Position numbers and translations under genes: made by a program. The notes under the pieces are model-generated. The model ran no database searches and was not told the origin of the DNA. It was given only the letters and a program-made list of their open reading frames with translations. This document shows, one piece after another, positions 27,568 through 35,972 of a stretch of DNA of 64,000 bases (the first letter of the stretch is position 1; each line of letters begins with the position of its first letter). This DNA comes from JBGTBQ01 sp041749275. GTDB lineage: Bacteria > Acidobacteriota > Blastocatellia > Pyrinomonadales > Pyrinomonadaceae. The stretch covers positions 1 to 64,000 of the forward strand of contig JBGTBQ010000295.1 of NCBI GenBank assembly GCA_041749275.1, given 5' to 3'.

Positions 27568-27951
27568 ATGACGAAAGCAGAACTGGTCGAAGACGTGGCG
27601 CGCGCCGCCGAGTTGACCAAGAAGGATGCCGAGCGACTGGTCGAGATCGTCTTCGAGAGCATCATTGACACGCTGAATCACGGCGAGAAGATCGAACTGC
27701 GTGGCTTCGGCAGTTTCCGCGTCCGCGAGCGCGGCGCGCGGCGCGGACGGAACCCCAAGACCGGCGACCCGGTGGACATCCCCGCCAAGCGCGTCCCCTA
27801 CTTCAAGCCGGGCAAAGAGCTGAAAGAGTTGATTAACGAAGAATCGCCCGCCCCTTCCGATTCCTCAACTTCTCCAACCTCGGACGCGACCAGCACGGAG
27901 GCGCCTTCCGACAGTGAACAGGGTGGAGGCGAGATGCCGCCTTTGATGTGA
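27568..27951 (+). CDS. HU/IHF-family DNA-binding protein
   Basis: 127 residues. The first 90 are the HU/IHF fold: MTKAELVEDVARAAELTKKDAERLVEIVF helices, then GFGSFRVRERGARRGRNPKTGDPV with the intercalating proline arm (RNPKTG) and VPYFKPGKELK. A Ser/Thr/Asp-rich tail of about 35 residues is extra. It bends DNA as a dimer. Closer to IHF than to canonical HU by the IDTL...ELRGFGSF pattern, but alpha or beta cannot be assigned. The next gene (HIT) begins 34 nt after the stop. Confidence 0.9.
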   Translation: MTKAELVEDVARAAELTKKDAERLVEIVFESIIDTLNHGEKIELRGFGSFRVRERGARRGRNPKTGDPVDIPAKRVPYFKPGKELKELINEESPAPSDSSTSPTSDATSTEAPSDSEQGGGEMPPLM

Positions 27952-27985
27952 CCCGCAAGCTTGCGCGGCGGGCGGTAGGTGAGAC

Positions 27986-28477
27986 GTGGATAGGCTTTAC
28001 ACCCCATGGCGGTATGAGTACATCAAGGGCGCGAGCGGCGAGAAGAGCGGCTACGGCTCATCCTGCGTCTTCTGTTCGCTCCCCGCGCGCGGCGACGACG
28101 AGCAGGTCTTCATCCTCCACCGCGCCGAATTCAATTACATCATCCTCAACATCTACCCTTACTCAAGCGGACACCTCATGATCGTTCCCTTCGAGCACAC
28201 CGCCGACTTCTCCAATCTCCCGAAACAGATTGCCGACGAGATGTTTGACCTCGCCCGTCGCGCCCACGCCGTCCTCGACGAAATCTATCATCCCCACGGC
28301 TTCAACCTCGGCATCAACCTCGGCCAGTCCGCCGGGGCCGGCGTCGCCGACCACCTCCACATGCACGTCGTGCCACGCTGGACGGGCGACGCCAACTTCA
28401 TGACCACCATCGGCGAAACGCGCGTCCTCCCGGAAGACTTACAAACTACATTCGCACAATTAAAAGGGCGATTCTAA
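27986..28477 (+). CDS. HIT-family hydrolase (AP4A phosphorylase-like)
   Basis: 163 residues. C-x2-C (CVFCSL) near the N-terminus, NIYPYSSGHLMIVP, and the catalytic HIT triad DHLHMHVVPRW. It splits dinucleoside polyphosphates or nucleoside phosphoramidates. The start is GTG. The last 32 codons exist a second time at 29165-29260. The final 13 codons here (28439-28477) are AT-rich and unlike the rest of the gene, while the distant copy has normal composition. The 3' end of this gene may therefore be the replaced one. Confidence 0.92.
   Translation: MDRLYTPWRYEYIKGASGEKSGYGSSCVFCSLPARGDDEQVFILHRAEFNYIILNIYPYSSGHLMIVPFEHTADFSNLPKQIADEMFDLARRAHAVLDEIYHPHGFNLGINLGQSAGAGVADHLHMHVVPRWTGDANFMTTIGETRVLPEDLQTTFAQLKGRF
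28382..28438. repeat. 57-bp direct repeat, copy 1 (in the HIT gene)
   Basis: 28382-28438 is repeated at 29165-29221 with one mismatch (ATGACC against ATAACC). The copies lie in the same orientation 783 bp apart and bracket a DUF433/DUF5615 module. Both continue to the HIT stop with protein-level but little DNA-level similarity. Confidence 0.9.
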
Positions 28478-28501
28478 AGAGTAAAGGTGTGCGGTTAGCA
28501 C

Positions 28502-28875
28502 TCAACCGCGCCGCGCCAGTGGAAGGATGCGTGCTCTTGATCTTCCTTCGTCCAGGACGATCAAAGCTCCGTCTTCAAGCAAAGACTCGTATTCACGCAA
28601 TGCCGCTATGACAATCCCTTCCAAGTGAGCGGGCGATACGTCTTGTGTGCGTACTTGATCACGCTCGGGCTTTCCGCCTGCGTCAAAGCCAGCATCGTGC
28701 CGAAGTCGAGATCATGGGTGAAAACGACGTAGCTGTTGTCGCGCGCCCAGTCCATCACTGTTTGATCGATGGCGCGCGGATCGCCGATGGATGACCAGTG
28801 TATTGCGTTTAACCCGCTTCGGGTAAATACCTCCACCCAATCCGGCGAGAGATTCATGTCAATGAGAACCTTCAT
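28502..28875 (-). pseudogene. DUF5615 PIN-like toxin gene with a 1-nt frameshift
   Basis: The N-terminal frame reads MKVLIDMNLSPDWVEVF, ..VVFTHDLDFG.. and SVI, the acidic-residue pattern of PIN-like DUF5615 proteins. After SVI (about 28657) it runs into 14 unrelated residues and a stop at 28606. The +1 frame from the same point reads VRTQDVSPAHLEG, then AALREYESLLEDGAL and ARILPLARRG-stop (28502), a perfect family C-terminus. Restoring one base (ATCAAG to ATCCAAG) joins the two. Its ATG overlaps the DUF433 stop, the usual antitoxin-toxin coupling. Sequencing error is the alternative. Confidence 0.85.
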
Positions 28876-29102
28876 GCCGTAGCCAGAGGCAGTTCGATCT
28901 CTTCAGCGCGCCACGCCGCATATGCTAAGGCTTCGCGCAAGTCTTCTTCTTCGAGGTACGGATATGATTTCAGGATGTCCTCAAAGGTGTGCCTTGACGC
29001 CAACAGCCCAACGACGGTCCCAACCGTCACTCGCAGGCCGCGAATGCAAGGCTTCCCGCCCATGACTTGGGGATTCAATGTGATTCGTGTCAGATGTTTC
29101 AT
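28872..29102 (-). CDS. DUF433-family antitoxin
   Basis: 76 residues, complete. RITLNPQVMGGKPCIRGLRVTVG is the DUF433 signature, followed by the winged/HTH-like part TFEDILKSYPYLEEEDLREALAYAAW. DUF433 proteins are paired with DUF5615 PIN-like proteins in VapBC-like modules. The last 4 nt overlap the start of the frameshifted partner. An imperfect hairpin (GGAGAGTTGCACTCTCC, 29141-29157) lies upstream and may be an operator; this is inference. Confidence 0.9.
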   Translation of the reverse strand: MKHLTRITLNPQVMGGKPCIRGLRVTVGTVVGLLASRHTFEDILKSYPYLEEEDLREALAYAAWRAEEIELPLATA

Positions 29103-29164
29103 AATGAAATTATAGGCCAGATTACCAGACCTGAGTAATGGAGAGTTGCACTCTCCAAGGCTCT

Positions 29165-29260
29165 ACGGGCGACGCCAACTTCATAACCACCATCGGCGAA
29201 ACGCGCGTCCTCCCGGAAGACCTCAAGATGACCTATAGCAAACTAAAGGGACGTTTCTAA
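29165..29260 (+). pseudogene. Orphan duplicate of the HIT gene 3' end
   Basis: Reads TGDANFITTIGETRVLPEDL and ends KLKGRF-stop in frame: the last 31 residues of the HIT protein with five substitutions, four of them in the last 13 codons. No start, no HIT motif. It marks the right boundary of the inserted segment. Confidence 0.85.
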
Positions 29261-29314
29261 CCGACGGGATTGAGGCATGACGTGCTGGCAGCATCTTCTG
29301 ATCCGGGCGCGTTG

Positions 29315-29623
29315 TTAAAGAGCGTCAAAGAAATTTTCAAAAATGCTTTCTATGTCGCGTGAGCCGTGTCACACTCGCAGGACTTCAATTCCATCTTCAA
29401 ACGGTTGATAAAAGATGAAGTAGTTTTTGACCGCAAAGCTTCGTAGATTAACCAGCAGTGCACCCTGCTCTCGCCCCATCTCAGGATAATCGCTCAAGAT
29501 GGCGAACTTGCTTATAATGTCCTTGACGATCTTATTCGCCGCCTCTAGGTTGTGTTCAGCGATATATGACCAGATGCCTTTCAAATCTTCTTCGGCAGCG
29601 GCGCCGATTCTGACAGCTCGCAT
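29315..29623 (-). pseudogene. parE: ParE/RelE-family toxin with a premature stop
   Basis: From the ATG at 29623 (a GTG at 29626 is in frame): VRIGAAAEEDLKGIWSYIAEHN.., DYPEMGRE, LRSFAVKNYFIFYQPFEDGIEVLRV, then TGA at 29369-29371. Reading through gives HGSRDIESIFENFFDAL-stop at 29315. RDIESIF is the normal ParE C-terminus (HGxRD motif). The stop therefore replaces a residue just before the conserved HG. One transition from CGA (Arg) or TGG (Trp) would create it. The truncated product lacks the last beta strand/helix. Follows parD with adjoining stop and start. Confidence 0.85.
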
Positions 29624-29625
29624 CA

Positions 29626-29901
29626 CTATTTCCCCGAAGTATCCCGTCTTTCTTGTCCCTGCCTGATAATTTCATCTGAGAAGGCGTCGAGGGCAGCATC
29701 CGTCGTGAAGCCGGCAAACTGCCCTTGTTGAATGTCCTCGACGCCGCGCATTATCTCCCGGCGTAAGGCTCCCATCCCTGCCTCTTTAGCTTTAAGCAAG
29801 CGCAAACTCTCCATAATAACTTCGTCGGCGGATTTATACGCGCCGCTTCTGACCTTTTCATTTATCAGTTCTTCAAGCTCGTCGGTTAGCGTGATGGTCA
29901 T
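29626..29901 (-). CDS. parD: ParD-like ribbon-helix-helix antitoxin
   Basis: 91 residues. MTITLTDELEELINEKVRSGAYKSADEVIMESLRLLK is the RHH DNA-binding fold, and the C-terminal half (REIMRGVEDIQQGQFAGFTT) is the toxin-binding region. Intact. Its stop overlaps the GTG and lies 2 nt before the ATG of the toxin frame. It would repress its own promoter and neutralise ParE, which here is prematurely stopped. Confidence 0.88.
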   Translation of the reverse strand: MTITLTDELEELINEKVRSGAYKSADEVIMESLRLLKAKEAGMGALRREIMRGVEDIQQGQFAGFTTDAALDAFSDEIIRQGQERRDTSGK

Positions 29902-30044
29902 TGATCTTCCTTACTCCTTATTTTCAGCATCGCGCGATTAAGCTCTCTTGAGCCTTAAGATTCAAGGCAGCCACTCAAACGCGCGGCGCCCTGTTGGACA
30001 AAACAATCAATTTGATCTCCGTTTACGTTATGTTGAGAAGTAAC

Positions 30045-32513
30045 CTAACTTTTGCCTTTGCTGGTTAACGCCTCGTCTTCGACCTCGCCGCCCTTGCTGA
30101 TCGGGACTTCGGAGGGGCGGCGGTAGCCGATGCCGCGCTCTTCGCTGTCAATTTCGGGGCGGGGAAGCGGCGGTGGCTGGTCGTGGCCGAGCGAGGGCGG
30201 GTTGAAGCCGGGGTAGTCTATGCGCGCGTGGTAGATGGCGATGAGCGAGGCGATGACGGACTCGCGTAGTTTGGTCAGTTCGCGCATGGTGAGATGGCAC
30301 TCGTCGAGTTGGCCGTCGCTGACGATGGACTCGAAGATTTTAGCGACGATGGTACGGATGTTTTCGGGGTCGGGGCGCGCAAGCGAGCGCGCGGCGGCCT
30401 CGCACGAGTCGGCGAGCATCATCACAGCGGCCTCTTTCGACTGCGGCTTGGGGCCGGGGTAGCGGAACTCGGCCTCGTCCACGACCTCTCCTTCGGCGGC
30501 GCAGGACTGCGCCTTGCGTAAGAAGAAGTGGAGCGTGCGCGTGCCGTGGTGCTGCGGGATGAAATCAGCGATCTGGCGTGGGAGGTTGATCTCCTTCGCC
30601 AGTTTCTGACCGTAAGAGACGTGGCTCGTAATGATGCGCGCGCTCTGTGTGGGGCGTAGCCGGTCGTGCGGGTTGTCGCCGGATTGGTTCTCCACGAAGT
30701 AGTCGGGCGCGCCGAGTTTGCCGATGTCGTGGTAGAGCGCGCCGATCCGGGCGAGCAGGGGATTGGCGCCGATGGCGCGGCACGCCTCTTCCGCAAGATG
30801 CCCGACGGCGTGTGAGTGCTGGTTCGTGCCCGGCGCGCGTAGCGCGAGTTGGCCGAGCACAGGCAGGTCCGCGTTCGACAGCTCCAAAAGTTTCACGTCC
30901 GTCAGGATGCCGAAGAGAGATTCGTTGATGGGCAGTCCGCCCGCGGTGAAGACCGCCGTCAAAAAGCCTCCGGCGAGGCCGCAACCGGCGGCGAGCAGAA
31001 TGGCGTTGAGCGTCAGCGGTTGCTGCGCGGCGAGCATCACGGCGAGCGCGAGGATGATATTGACGCAGCCTGCGATGAGGCCCGCCTGCGTGACGGACTG
31101 GCGCTCGGTGTAGCGACCGAAGCCGTAGATTGCGGCGGCGGAAGAGGCGAGCGAGAAACAGGTGATGAAAGTCCCGCCGGGCGCCAGTATGCCGGCAAAG
31201 ATGGCCGACAGGACGGCGGTGATGAGCGCGAGCTGCGTGTCAACGAGCGTGGCGACAAGAAGCGCGGCGGCGGCGAAGGGGATGGCGAAGCCCCAGATCA
31301 TCACGTCGTTCATTGGGGCGCGCATCGAGTGAGAGGCGATTGATTCGGCGATGAAGAAGCCGGTTCGCATCAAGATGAGTTGGACGAGCACGGAGAGGCC
31401 GACGAGCGTGAAGGCGCGCGCGTGCGTGAGCGGCAGCGCGGTAATTGTGCTGCGGTACTCGGTAAAGCGCCACGCGGCGAAGTAGAGCGCGCAGGAGATA
31501 AGGAAGAGGCCGATGAAGTGCTGTGGGCGGCGCTCGGTGCGGCTGTAATCGCGCAGGGCTGAGAATTGCGCGAGCATCTGCGGAGTCACGGTGTCGCCGG
31601 CGCGGGCGATGGTCTGGTTGCGTTTGAGGATAATGAAGGTTGGCCGGACAGATTGCGCGGCCTCCTCGCGCCTCGCCTCAGTCGCGGGGTTGTTATAGGC
31701 GACGTTGGATTTCAGCAAGGGCGCGGCGGCGGAGGCGAGCGCCTCGCGTTCGGCAAGCTTCCAGTCGTTGTGTCCAAGGATGCGACTACGCAAGCTCTCG
31801 CGCGCGGCGGGGAGCGAGAGGAATTGACGCTCCGACGGGTTGACGGTGGTCTCCGTGCCGGTGCGCGTGTCAACCAGACGCATCTCGCCGCTCACGTATT
31901 TGGCGTCGGCCTCTTCAAAGATGTATGCGCCTCCCACCTCGCGGATCATGCGCGTGAGAGTTTCGAGCCTCCAAGAGTCAAAGTTTTGTGCGGTTACGGC
32001 GCGGGCAATTGCCACTTTGTCGGAGCCTTCGCCCGGCCAGACAAACTCGCCGCGATCCGTATTGCCGTTCGCGTTGAGGTTGGTGTCCGCGTCGCGCCGC
32101 CGCGCCTCCGTCTGTTGTTTGAGTGTTATCCATGAGGCGCGGAAACTCTGGGCCGCATACTCGCCCATCGTCGAGTCGAAATTCCAGACGGAGGGCGTGC
32201 GGCGGCGCGCGGCTTCCCGTCGGCGTCCGGTCTCGCTCACGTCTTCGGAGGTGATGTCGGCGGGCGCGGTCACGTCCGTATTGACAATGTCGCCCTCTTT
32301 GTAGGCTTCAGCCGTCGGCAGCAGCGTGCGCGTGCGTGCGAGCAGCAGCGTGGTCAGCAGGGCGAGTGTGAAGAAGCCGATCAGGAAGCGCGTCGTCGGG
32401 CGGAACCAGTTGAAGACGCGCGCGAGGGCGCGGAAAAAGCCGAGTCGTAGTGCTCCGAGCGGAGAGATGAAGCGCGGGCGCCGCCCGTGGCTCTTTTTGC
32501 TCATGGGATTCAC
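30045..32513 (-). CDS. pgpH: 7TM-HD phosphohydrolase (PgpH-type c-di-AMP phosphodiesterase)
   Basis: 822 residues. One TM near 35-55 (FLIGFFTLALLTTLLLA), a large extracytoplasmic 7TMR-HDED domain (about 60-335), a block of seven TM helices (about 345-545) and a cytosolic HD domain with LYHDIGKLGAPDYF and FIPQHHGT. The C-terminus is Pro-rich. In the family it hydrolyses c-di-AMP. The GTG start overlaps the hflX stop (GTGA, 32510-32513); an ATG at 32504 is an alternative. Coupled translation to hflX. No YbeY gene follows, unlike in many genomes. Confidence 0.9.
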   Translation of the reverse strand: MNPMSKKSHGRRPRFISPLGALRLGFFRALARVFNWFRPTTRFLIGFFTLALLTTLLLARTRTLLPTAEAYKEGDIVNTDVTAPADITSEDVSETGRRREAARRRTPSVWNFDSTMGEYAAQSFRASWITLKQQTEARRRDADTNLNANGNTDRGEFVWPGEGSDKVAIARAVTAQNFDSWRLETLTRMIREVGGAYIFEEADAKYVSGEMRLVDTRTGTETTVNPSERQFLSLPAARESLRSRILGHNDWKLAEREALASAAAPLLKSNVAYNNPATEARREEAAQSVRPTFIILKRNQTIARAGDTVTPQMLAQFSALRDYSRTERRPQHFIGLFLISCALYFAAWRFTEYRSTITALPLTHARAFTLVGLSVLVQLILMRTGFFIAESIASHSMRAPMNDVMIWGFAIPFAAAALLVATLVDTQLALITAVLSAIFAGILAPGGTFITCFSLASSAAAIYGFGRYTERQSVTQAGLIAGCVNIILALAVMLAAQQPLTLNAILLAAGCGLAGGFLTAVFTAGGLPINESLFGILTDVKLLELSNADLPVLGQLALRAPGTNQHSHAVGHLAEEACRAIGANPLLARIGALYHDIGKLGAPDYFVENQSGDNPHDRLRPTQSARIITSHVSYGQKLAKEINLPRQIADFIPQHHGTRTLHFFLRKAQSCAAEGEVVDEAEFRYPGPKPQSKEAAVMMLADSCEAAARSLARPDPENIRTIVAKIFESIVSDGQLDECHLTMRELTKLRESVIASLIAIYHARIDYPGFNPPSLGHDQPPPLPRPEIDSEERGIGYRRPSEVPISKGGEVEDEALTSKGKS

Positions 32514-34255
32514 CGTGTAAAGACTTCAGGTTCGGCTGTGGCTTCAAGCGAATGATGCGCGGCGGCTGGCCCGCGCCCGGCAGCCAGATCACGCGCGAGA
32601 ATTTCGCCGGCTCGTTCGATCAACGGGCGCAGGGACGCGGGGCTGAGGGCGGAGACAGCGATGCACTCGCGCCCGCCGTCGTGACAGGCTTGACGCAGGA
32701 GCGCTTCGAGGTCTCCGGGTGGAAGCAGGTCGGTCTTGTTGAAGACGACGAGCCGCGGCACTGAAGTGTGGCCGAGGTCATTCAGGATTCTTTCGACCGA
32801 TTCGACCTGCTGTTGCCAGCGTGGGTTCGAGGCGTCAATGAGGTGGACGAGCAGATCGCTCTCATCAATCTCTTCGAGCGTGGCGCGAAAGGCGGCCAGA
32901 AGGTCGGGCGGCAGGTCGCGGATAAAGCCGACCGTGTCGTTGATGATAACTTCGTGCTCGCGCGGCAGGCGCAGGCGGCGCGAGGTCGGGTCGAGCGTGG
33001 CGAACATCCTTTGCTCGGCGAGCACCGTGCTCGCCGTGAGCGTGTTCAGCAGCGTTGACTTGCCCGCGTTCGTGTAGCCGACAATGGAGATGACGGGCAA
33101 CTCTCGCCGCGTGCGTTCCTTGCGGCGCTGCTGTCGGCGCATGCGTTGCGCTTCGATCTCTTTTTCGAGCCGGTTGATGCGGTCGCGCACGCGGCGGCGG
33201 TCGGTTTCCAGCTTGGTCTCGCCGGGGCCGCGCCCGCCGATGCCACCCGCGAGGCGCGAAAAGGCCGAGTCCTGCCCGGCGATGAGGCGCGGCAGCATAT
33301 ATTTTAACTGCGCCAGCTCAACCTGTATTTTGCCGTCGCGCGTCTGTGCGCGCTGCGCGAAGATGTCGAGGATGAGTTGAGCGCGATCAATGACTTTGAG
33401 GTCGGTCGCTTCCGAAATCGAGCGCACCTGCGCGGGCGACAACTCGCGGTCGAAGACGATCAAGTCCGCGCCGAGACGGAGCGCGCGCACGATCAACTCG
33501 TCGAGCTTGCCTTTGCCGAGCACGGTGCGCGGGTCAACGTTCTGGCGGCGCTGGATAATCTCGTTCAGGACGACGACACCGGCGGACGCCGCTAGTTCGC
33601 GCAGTTCCGCCATTGATTCTTCGGACCCGCTGACGGAACCCGTGGTGACGCCGACGAGGATGGCGCGGTCACGCACCGTCGCGCGGCGCGTCGAGAGACG
33701 GACGCGGGCCAGTTCCTCTTCAAGCGAGTTGATGAGTTCGAGGAAGTCCACGTCGAGCTGAGAAGGGACAGGCGCTTCCAAAAAGGCGTAAGGCGCGGCG
33801 TGTTCGCCATCGTCAACCTCTTCGGCGGTCGTCGGCAGCAGGTGCGCGGCGCGCACCCTGCCGGGCAGCCCCGTGCGCTCGTCAACGTTGATCGCAACCA
33901 TCAGGTCGAGACGGAGCAGCGCGAGGTCGTTCAAATCGTCCTGCGTCAACTCTTCACCGCGCAGGTGCGTGTGGACGCAGCGCAGCCCGCGGAAGCGCCC
34001 TTCGGCGACGCGCGTTCGTTTCAGGTCGGGCAATTCGATACGGCGCGCGTCGCCGATGACGACATATTCGACGTAACCCTTGCGATCAATGAGCGCGCCG
34101 AGTTGGCGGCGAGTCTCGTGCGACAGCTCGGACAACTGGCGCGCGAACTCCGGCGTGACGACCTGCTGGGGCGCGATGCGCCGCGAGTAGAGCTTCTCGA
34201 TGCGGCGGAGCTGGTTCGGTTTCAGCCCCTGCGTGTTACCGTGTACGTTACCGAT
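32510..34255 (-). CDS. hflX: GTPase HflX, apparent AUC start
   Basis: Contains GYTNAGKS (G1), DTVGFI (G3), NKTD (G4), the HflX N-terminal domain (VGVTTGSVS; DPRTVLGKGK; DRELSPAQ) and the glycine-rich GGIGGRGPGETKLE linker. HflX splits stalled or stress-arrested ribosomes. The conserved N-terminal part (VHGNTQGLKPNQLRRIEKLY) lies 5' of the first common start codon, a TTG at 34135. The only plausible start ahead of it is ATC at 34255-34253, with AGGAGG (34264-34269) 8 nt upstream and an in-frame TGA at 34271-34273. The start is a call, not proven; the minimum is 32510-34135. Confidence 0.85.
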   Translation of the reverse strand: MGNVHGNTQGLKPNQLRRIEKLYSRRIAPQQVVTPEFARQLSELSHETRRQLGALIDRKGYVEYVVIGDARRIELPDLKRTRVAEGRFRGLRCVHTHLRGEELTQDDLNDLALLRLDLMVAINVDERTGLPGRVRAAHLLPTTAEEVDDGEHAAPYAFLEAPVPSQLDVDFLELINSLEEELARVRLSTRRATVRDRAILVGVTTGSVSGSEESMAELRELAASAGVVVLNEIIQRRQNVDPRTVLGKGKLDELIVRALRLGADLIVFDRELSPAQVRSISEATDLKVIDRAQLILDIFAQRAQTRDGKIQVELAQLKYMLPRLIAGQDSAFSRLAGGIGGRGPGETKLETDRRRVRDRINRLEKEIEAQRMRRQQRRKERTRRELPVISIVGYTNAGKSTLLNTLTASTVLAEQRMFATLDPTSRRLRLPREHEVIINDTVGFIRDLPPDLLAAFRATLEEIDESDLLVHLIDASNPRWQQQVESVERILNDLGHTSVPRLVVFNKTDLLPPGDLEALLRQACHDGGRECIAVSALSPASLRPLIERAGEILARDLAAGRGPAAAHHSLEATAEPEVFTR

Positions 34256-34314
34256 TTCCTGATCCTCCTGTCACCGTGTCCGAAGTTTCACCGCGCGCGA
34301 AAACGCTAAAACAC

Positions 34315-34344
34315 GCGCCGTGCCACACACATGCGGCACGGCGC
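34315..34344. repeat. Perfect 10-bp hairpin upstream of hflX
   Basis: GCGCCGTGCC (34315-34324) pairs with GGCACGGCGC (34335-34344) around a 10-nt loop. It lies in the 5' region of the divergent hflX gene, so it may be an upstream regulatory site or a short terminator. Confidence 0.5.
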
Positions 34345-34615
34345 ATCTCGTCTGGCCTCAAGTTAGAAAAAGAGTGAAGCGAGCGGTTGGAATCGGACGC
34401 TGTTCGAGTCTACAAAACTGCGTTGTCGCCCTTTGCGGGAGCACTAGATTTGGTTGCTCTGAGCATCACGCGTTTCTTCCCAATAGACGTTATCGGGAAG
34501 GCGCGTTTAGTGGTTAAACTGCGGGCGAGTATAGCACAGCGGGCGGAGACGCAAGCAGAAAAACGAGATGGACTTTGAGAAGAGCGGAGACTTGTTGACG
34601 GTCATCTCACATTTC

Positions 34616-34649
34616 GCCGGGAGCGCGGGCGAGCCGCTGCGCTCCCGGC
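34616..34649. repeat. GC-rich hairpin repeat
   Basis: GCCGGGAGCG (34616-34625) and CGCTCCCGGC (34640-34649) are exact inverted arms. A related CTCCCGGCTT segment occurs near 59664. Looks like a dispersed short repeat, no coding value. Confidence 0.5.
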
Positions 34650-34864
34650 TTGAGCCGGTTGATGGCTCCTTTCTCAAATGCTGGTTGATGCGCTTGTGAT
34701 TTGCCACTTCATAGACAGTCCCAGCGCCACCGTCGTATGATGAGGACACCGTTCGCGCACTGACAAAGACAGATTGAGATTTGAAATCTCGCACGTGAGA
34801 TTGCCGGTCTCAAAACTCGAATTTCTCAACTGGCGCGGCGATAAGCTTGGCGTCGGGAGGATAG

Positions 34865-35896
34865 ATGAGTAAGGGAAGGATTGAACGTGTTGACCCCGCG
34901 GCGGCGATTCCGGGCGGCGAGGTCGCCGTCGAGTGTGTGGACTACGACACAAGCCGCCCGCATGAGTGCCGTGCGTTGTTCGATGGTGCAAGCGCGCGGA
35001 TGGTCGGCGCCAGCCCCCAGCGCGTGCTGGCGATTGTACCGGAGACGAGCGAAGGCGGCTCGGTCGAGGCCGTTCTCGAAGGCTCCGAAGGGCGGCGCAC
35101 AAGCGCGGCGCGGGTCGTCGTGGGCCGCAAGCTTGCCGAGGATTTGCACCTCGTCGCCAACCCGGCCTTCGACCCGGATGACGGCTCGCTCTACGTCACG
35201 CGTTCGGGGTCGCGCGGGCAGCGGATGCCCGTCTCGATTTTGCGAATTGACACGCAGGGCGACCTGCACAGCCTGCACGGCGAGGTCGCAAACCCCACGG
35301 GCATGGCCTTCGACAGCACGGGGCAGATGTTCGTCACGAGCCGCATGGACGGCACGGTCTACCGCCTGACGCCGTTCCACGAAGTCGTCGCGTTCGCGCG
35401 TAACCTCGGCGTGGCGACGGGCCTCGCCTTCGACCGCTTTGATCGTATGTATGTCGGCGACCGCACGGGCACGATTCATCGCGTCAACGGCGTCGGCGAT
35501 GGCGAAGTGTGGGCGCTGCTGGAGCCTTCGGTCGCCGCCTATCACATGGCCTTCGGGCCGGACGGCGGGTTGTACGTCACGGGGCCGACCGTGTCGAGCT
35601 TCGACGCGGTAACGCGCGTTGACGAAGACGGGCGCACGAGCGTCTTCTATCGAGGCTTGGGCCGTCCGCAGGGCCTCGCTTTCGACCACGACGGCAACCT
35701 CTACGTCGCGGCTTCCTTGCGCGGACGGCGCGGCATCGTTCGCATCTCGCCCGACGCGCGCCGCGCTGAACTCGCCGTCGCCGGGATGAACGTCGTCGGG
35801 CTGGCCTTCAGCGCCGAGGGTGATATGGTGGTTGCGACGAACGAAGCAGTTTTCAGTTTGCCGCTGGGAATTAAGGGAACGCTTTTGAGGTCATGA
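34865..35896 (+). CDS. NHL/SMP-30-like beta-propeller protein with N-terminal IPT/TIG-like domain
   Basis: 343 residues without a signal peptide. Residues 5-85 resemble an IPT/TIG Ig-like domain (DPAAAIPGGEVAVECVDYD, RVLAIVPETSEGG). From about 95 the chain is a six-bladed propeller with NHL-type units ending in D..G.LYV (FDPDDGSLYV, FDSTGQMFVT, FDRFDRMYVGD, FGPDGGLYVTG, FDHDGNLYVAAS). It may bind ligands or act like gluconolactonase-type enzymes; catalytic metal ligands cannot be confirmed. GGAGG precedes the ATG. Confidence 0.75.
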   Translation: MSKGRIERVDPAAAIPGGEVAVECVDYDTSRPHECRALFDGASARMVGASPQRVLAIVPETSEGGSVEAVLEGSEGRRTSAARVVVGRKLAEDLHLVANPAFDPDDGSLYVTRSGSRGQRMPVSILRIDTQGDLHSLHGEVANPTGMAFDSTGQMFVTSRMDGTVYRLTPFHEVVAFARNLGVATGLAFDRFDRMYVGDRTGTIHRVNGVGDGEVWALLEPSVAAYHMAFGPDGGLYVTGPTVSSFDAVTRVDEDGRTSVFYRGLGRPQGLAFDHDGNLYVAASLRGRRGIVRISPDARRAELAVAGMNVVGLAFSAEGDMVVATNEAVFSLPLGIKGTLLRS

Positions 35897-35972
35897 CTCA
35901 ACTGATTGCTCTTTAAAAACCAGCGTGCTAACTTTCTGATTTCGCGCGAGCCTTTTAGCCAGTGGAGTTGCC

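Larger units (their letters stand above)
34256..34864. other. Intergenic region between divergent hflX and the NHL gene
   Basis: 609 nt. It holds the hflX ribosome site, the hairpin 34315-34344, the repeat-like hairpin 34616-34649, and AT-richer sequence near 34660-34830. No credible gene, tRNA or small-RNA terminator. GGGAGG precedes the ATG at 34865. Confidence 0.4.

Noticed and set aside
34376..34600. tRNA or small RNA in the hflX-NHL gap
   Set aside because: No cloverleaf, T-loop (GGTTCRA) or terminator with U-tract was found.
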